From UBA3064 sp023258775 (GTDB lineage: Bacteria; Pseudomonadota; Gammaproteobacteria; Burkholderiales; Burkholderiaceae_E): 25,326 nt of DNA. Shown one piece after another: positions 22,956-25,326 of the stretch (its first letter is position 1; each line of letters opens with the position of its first letter). Made by a program: the position numbers and the translations under genes. The notes under the pieces were generated by a model that worked only from the letters and a program-made list of their open reading frames with translations, ran no database searches and had not been told where the DNA came from. Location of the stretch: NCBI GenBank assembly GCA_044355655.1, contig JBIKXS010000044.1, positions 1-25,326 on the forward strand, given 5' to 3'.

Positions 22956-24425
22956 ATGGACTCGAAGGCAGAATCAGCCGTCAAAGCGGCAAGCAAGACC
23001 ACCAAAGCGGTAAAAAAATCAGATTACGACTACGACTTGGTGGTGATCGGCTCGGGTCCATCGGGTCAGCGCGCTGCGATTCAGGCAGCCAAGATCGGCA
23101 AGCGCGCTGCAGTGATTGAGCGTGCAAGAGCGGTTGGCGGCGTTTGCGTTAATACTGGCACCATCCCTTCAAAAACCTTTCGCGAAGCAGTCATGCACTT
23201 ATCCGGATTTCGCGAGCGCGGCATTTACGGCTCGTCATATCGGGTGAAACAAGACATCAGCATCGATGACTTGCTTTATCGCGTACAACAAGTGGTTCGT
23301 TCTGAAATCGATGTGATCCGTAACCAAATGACGCGTAACCGCGTCGAACTCATCGAATCAACGGCGCGTTTTGTTGATCCGCACACCATCGAATTGCAAT
23401 CGGCAACCGGCCATGGCCGCAGACAGATCACTGCCGAGAAAATCGTTATTGCATGCGGTACTGAGGCTGCGCGTGACAGCCATATTCCTTTTGACGGGCA
23501 GCGTATTTTCACAAGCGACGATGTGCTTGGCCTGGAGTTCTTGCCACGATCGCTGATTGTCGTTGGCGCAGGCGTAATTGGCGTCGAATACGCCACGATG
23601 TTTGCTGCGCTCGGCGTACGGGTCACGATTGTTGATAAACGCCCCACCCTGCTGCCATTCCTCGATCACGAGATTTCAGCAGCGCTCACCTATGTCGTGC
23701 AGCAAAGCAACGTCACCATGCGCCTTGGCGAAGAAGTTGCCGAAATCCATATGCTTCAAGGTGTTTCAAAGCCCGTGGAAGTTCGCCTCAAGAGCGGAAA
23801 GATTCTTCACGCAGAGGCCACGCTTTACTCGATCGGCCGGGTCGGAGCAACGGGCAGACTCGATATCGACAAAGCTGGCGTGCAAAAGGATGACCGTGAA
23901 CGCATTCCAGTAAACGAGCACTTCCAAAGCAACGTTGAACATATTTATGCTGTGGGCGATGTGATCGGCTTTCCCTCGCTCGCTTCAACATCCTATGAGC
24001 AAGGGCGTGCAGCGAGCCGTCACGCCTTTGGTTTGCGCGTGGACCATGAAGGGGGTATCGGTCTATTTCCATACGGTATTTATACCGTTCCTGAAATATC
24101 AACGATCGGAAAAAATGAAGACGAACTCACGGCCGCAGGCATTCCCTATGAAATCGGCAAGGCCAATTATCGCGAGATTTCTCGCGGCCAGATCATCGGC
24201 GACCGTACCGGTATGTTGAAAATTATTTTCAGCCCCGACACGAAAAAATTGCTCGGTGTGCACATCATGGGTGAAGGCGCAAGTGAACTGATTCACATTG
24301 GCCAAACATTGATGGCCCATAACGGATCGATCGATTATTTTGCTGACGCTGTATTTAACTTCCCGACGCTGGCTGAGTGCTACAAAACCGCAGCCCTCGA
24401 TGGTTTAAATCGCCTATCCGTTTAA
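22956..24425 (+). CDS. sthA: Soluble (Si-specific) NAD(P)+ transhydrogenase, SthA
   Basis: 489 residues from ATG 22956, with GGGAG about 9 nt upstream. It is a flavoprotein disulfide reductase fold: FAD motif 'VVIGSGPSGQRAAIQAAKIGK' split around 29-49, NAD(P) motif 'IVVGAGVIGVEYATMFAALG', and 'IYAVGDVIGFPSLAS'. The active-site stretch 'GGVCVNTGTIPSKTFREA' has Thr where lipoamide dehydrogenases have the second redox Cys (C64 kept, T68). Loss of this Cys, together with the overall sequence, marks SthA, which moves hydride between NADPH and NAD+. The first 21 residues are a Lys/Ala-rich low-complexity extension before the FAD domain. It probably forms a transcription unit with the SDR and alcohol dehydrogenase genes downstream, suggesting a redox-balancing role for the dehydrogenases nearby. 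Confidence 0.92.
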   Translation: MDSKAESAVKAASKTTKAVKKSDYDYDLVVIGSGPSGQRAAIQAAKIGKRAAVIERARAVGGVCVNTGTIPSKTFREAVMHLSGFRERGIYGSSYRVKQDISIDDLLYRVQQVVRSEIDVIRNQMTRNRVELIESTARFVDPHTIELQSATGHGRRQITAEKIVIACGTEAARDSHIPFDGQRIFTSDDVLGLEFLPRSLIVVGAGVIGVEYATMFAALGVRVTIVDKRPTLLPFLDHEISAALTYVVQQSNVTMRLGEEVAEIHMLQGVSKPVEVRLKSGKILHAEATLYSIGRVGATGRLDIDKAGVQKDDRERIPVNEHFQSNVEHIYAVGDVIGFPSLASTSYEQGRAASRHAFGLRVDHEGGIGLFPYGIYTVPEISTIGKNEDELTAAGIPYEIGKANYREISRGQIIGDRTGMLKIIFSPDTKKLLGVHIMGEGASELIHIGQTLMAHNGSIDYFADAVFNFPTLAECYKTAALDGLNRLSV

Positions 24426-24473
24426 TATCGTTATTATAACAACAACCTACCCATCGAATCGAGGAGAATCACT

Positions 24474-25253
24474 ATGGGCCAGGCAGTTTTTGATTTCAGC
24501 GGCACCACCACCGTCATTACAGGCGGCGCAAGCGGCATCGGTTTAACCTGTGCCGAACTCATTGCCAAGTGCGGCGGCGACGTGGTTGTTTCGGCGAGCC
24601 GTCGCCCCGACAAAACCGAAAAGGCGCTTGATCGCATCCGCGCCGCATCGGGAGGCAAGTCGATTAACGTCGCAGCCTTCCCCTGCGAGGTTGGGACCGA
24701 AGCGTCGGTTGCTTCGTTTTTCGAGCACATCACCAAGGCTGGCATTCGCATCGACTACCTGATCCATAGTGCTGGTGTTTCGCCAAACACCGACTTTTTC
24801 GATCAAACCCAAAACGAATGGGATACGGTGCTCAACACCAACACGACCGGCGCTTTTCTTGTGACCAAGCATGCAGCACTGGCTATGAAGCACAACCCGG
24901 TGCGTGGTGACTTCAGAGGCAAGATTTTGCTGGTTACTTCCACCAATGGCATCAATAGCCAGGATCCGGTGTCTGCCCACTATGACTCATCAAAGGCGGC
25001 TGCCAACATGCTTGTCCGAACCGCCGCTGAGCATTTGTCCGAATCGCAAATTTGCGTCAACGCGCTTGCGCCGGGCTGGATCAATACCGACCTGAATGCA
25101 ACGCTGCCTCCCGATGTACGCGAAAAAGAGTCAGCCAAGATTTGGATGAAACGCTGGGCTGAACCCGAAGAGATGGCGCGTTGCGCAGCCCATTTGCTGA
25201 CCATGCCTTACCTGATGGGCCAGGTTGTCATGGCCGACGGGGGCTATCGATGA
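24474..25253 (+). CDS. Short-chain dehydrogenase/reductase (SDR) family oxidoreductase
   Basis: 259 residues from ATG 24474, with GAGGAG about 7 nt upstream. It is a classical SDR: cofactor motif TGGASGIG at about 16-23, 'HSAG' (the NNAG equivalent) near 98-101, catalytic Ser near 156 in 'LVTSTNG', Tyr170 and Lys174 in 'HYDSSKAA', then 'APGWINTDL' and the C-terminal 'VVMADGGYR'. It oxidises or reduces an alcohol/ketone pair with NAD(P). The next gene starts within its stop codon (ATGA), and it follows sthA by 48 bp, so all three are likely co-transcribed. Confidence 0.93.
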   Translation: MGQAVFDFSGTTTVITGGASGIGLTCAELIAKCGGDVVVSASRRPDKTEKALDRIRAASGGKSINVAAFPCEVGTEASVASFFEHITKAGIRIDYLIHSAGVSPNTDFFDQTQNEWDTVLNTNTTGAFLVTKHAALAMKHNPVRGDFRGKILLVTSTNGINSQDPVSAHYDSSKAAANMLVRTAAEHLSESQICVNALAPGWINTDLNATLPPDVREKESAKIWMKRWAEPEEMARCAAHLLTMPYLMGQVVMADGGYR

Positions 25254-25326
25254 AAGGCGTTGTATTTTGCGGCAATCGCAAGATCGAATTGATGGAGTTT
25301 CCCGACCCAACACCTGGGCCGGGTGA
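25250..25326 (+). CDS. Zinc-type medium-chain alcohol dehydrogenase, N-terminus only (3' truncated by window edge)
   Basis: Only 25 codons are visible, starting at ATG 25250, which overlaps the SDR stop by 4 nt (ATGA). The sequence 'MKGVVFCGNRKIELMEFPDP' followed by 'TPGPG' matches the usual start of the medium-chain (MDR) alcohol/sorbitol dehydrogenase family, where 'P.P.PGPGEV' leads into the catalytic zinc domain. Translational coupling suggests it works with the SDR on related substrates. Nothing about substrate can be read from this fragment. Confidence 0.75.
   Translation, partial: MKGVVFCGNRKIELMEFPDPTPGPG

Noticed and set aside
24430..24440. Palindrome GTTATTATAAC between sthA and the SDR gene as an operator or promoter
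   Set aside because: It is short and AT-rich with no partner site or clear -35 box, so it could be chance.

Overview
The window looks like a chromosomal segment of a betaproteobacterium, most likely Burkholderiales (Alcaligenaceae/Burkholderiaceae-like). The reasons are a Bug/TctC-type solute-binding protein, the complete urtABCDE layout, moderate GC, tightly packed catabolic genes, and the best-recognised proteins. This placement is inference from gene content, not a phylogenetic result. I see no rRNA, tRNA, CRISPR, insertion sequence or phage gene, and no gene-free stretch longer than about 230 bases.

Layout from left to right. (1) 1-558: 3' end of an M20 metallopeptidase/deacylase. (2) 670-2362, minus strand: a TIGR03084-like DinB/maleylpyruvate-isomerase-fold protein followed, with an 8-nt overlap, by a DUF2156-like acyltransferase-fold protein. 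(3) 2539-7995, minus strand: a complete urea ABC transporter operon in the order urtA-B-C-D-E. It is preceded by a close match to a sigma-54 (-24/-12) promoter and possible NtrC half-sites, so nitrogen-limitation control is likely. No urease genes are in view. (4) 8225-11615: an acyl-CoA synthetase-like AMP ligase, divergent from a D-2-hydroxyacid dehydrogenase, which converges on a HAD-family hydrolase. (5) 11665-14040, plus strand: a carboxymuconolactone-decarboxylase-like protein lacking the cysteines, a LigJ-type 4-oxalomesaconate hydratase and a fumarylacetoacetase-family hydrolase, all suggesting aromatic ring-cleavage product catabolism. A convergent MFS carrier follows. (6) 15481-17408, plus strand: a Bug solute-binding protein translationally overlapped by a TfdA/TauD-like dioxygenase, then a convergent AhpD-like protein with CxxC. 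(7) 17849-21208: an M24B aminopeptidase P and a 460-residue protein I do not recognise. (8) 21335-25326: an aldehyde dehydrogenase divergent from an SthA-type transhydrogenase, an SDR oxidoreductase, and the start of a zinc-type alcohol dehydrogenase.

The most unusual feature is not a gene. The window is scattered with short tandem duplications (units of about 13-28 bp, 2-5 copies) at unrelated loci. Three lie inside coding sequence, and all of those have periods divisible by three (15, 21, 27 bp) and add 5-, 7- or 9-residue repeats to otherwise ordinary enzymes. Others sit at gene 3' ends or in the gaps beyond them, sometimes duplicating the stop codon itself, with periods not divisible by three (13, 19, 23 bp; one is about 27 bp). 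This suggests a genome with an active replication-slippage or micro-duplication process, filtered by selection on reading frame.

Several start codons can be refined from ribosome-binding sites: urtE (TTG at 3249), the HAD hydrolase (GTG at 11615), ligJ (ATG at 12281), the DUF2156 gene (ATG at 1548) and the dioxygenase (TTG at 16476).
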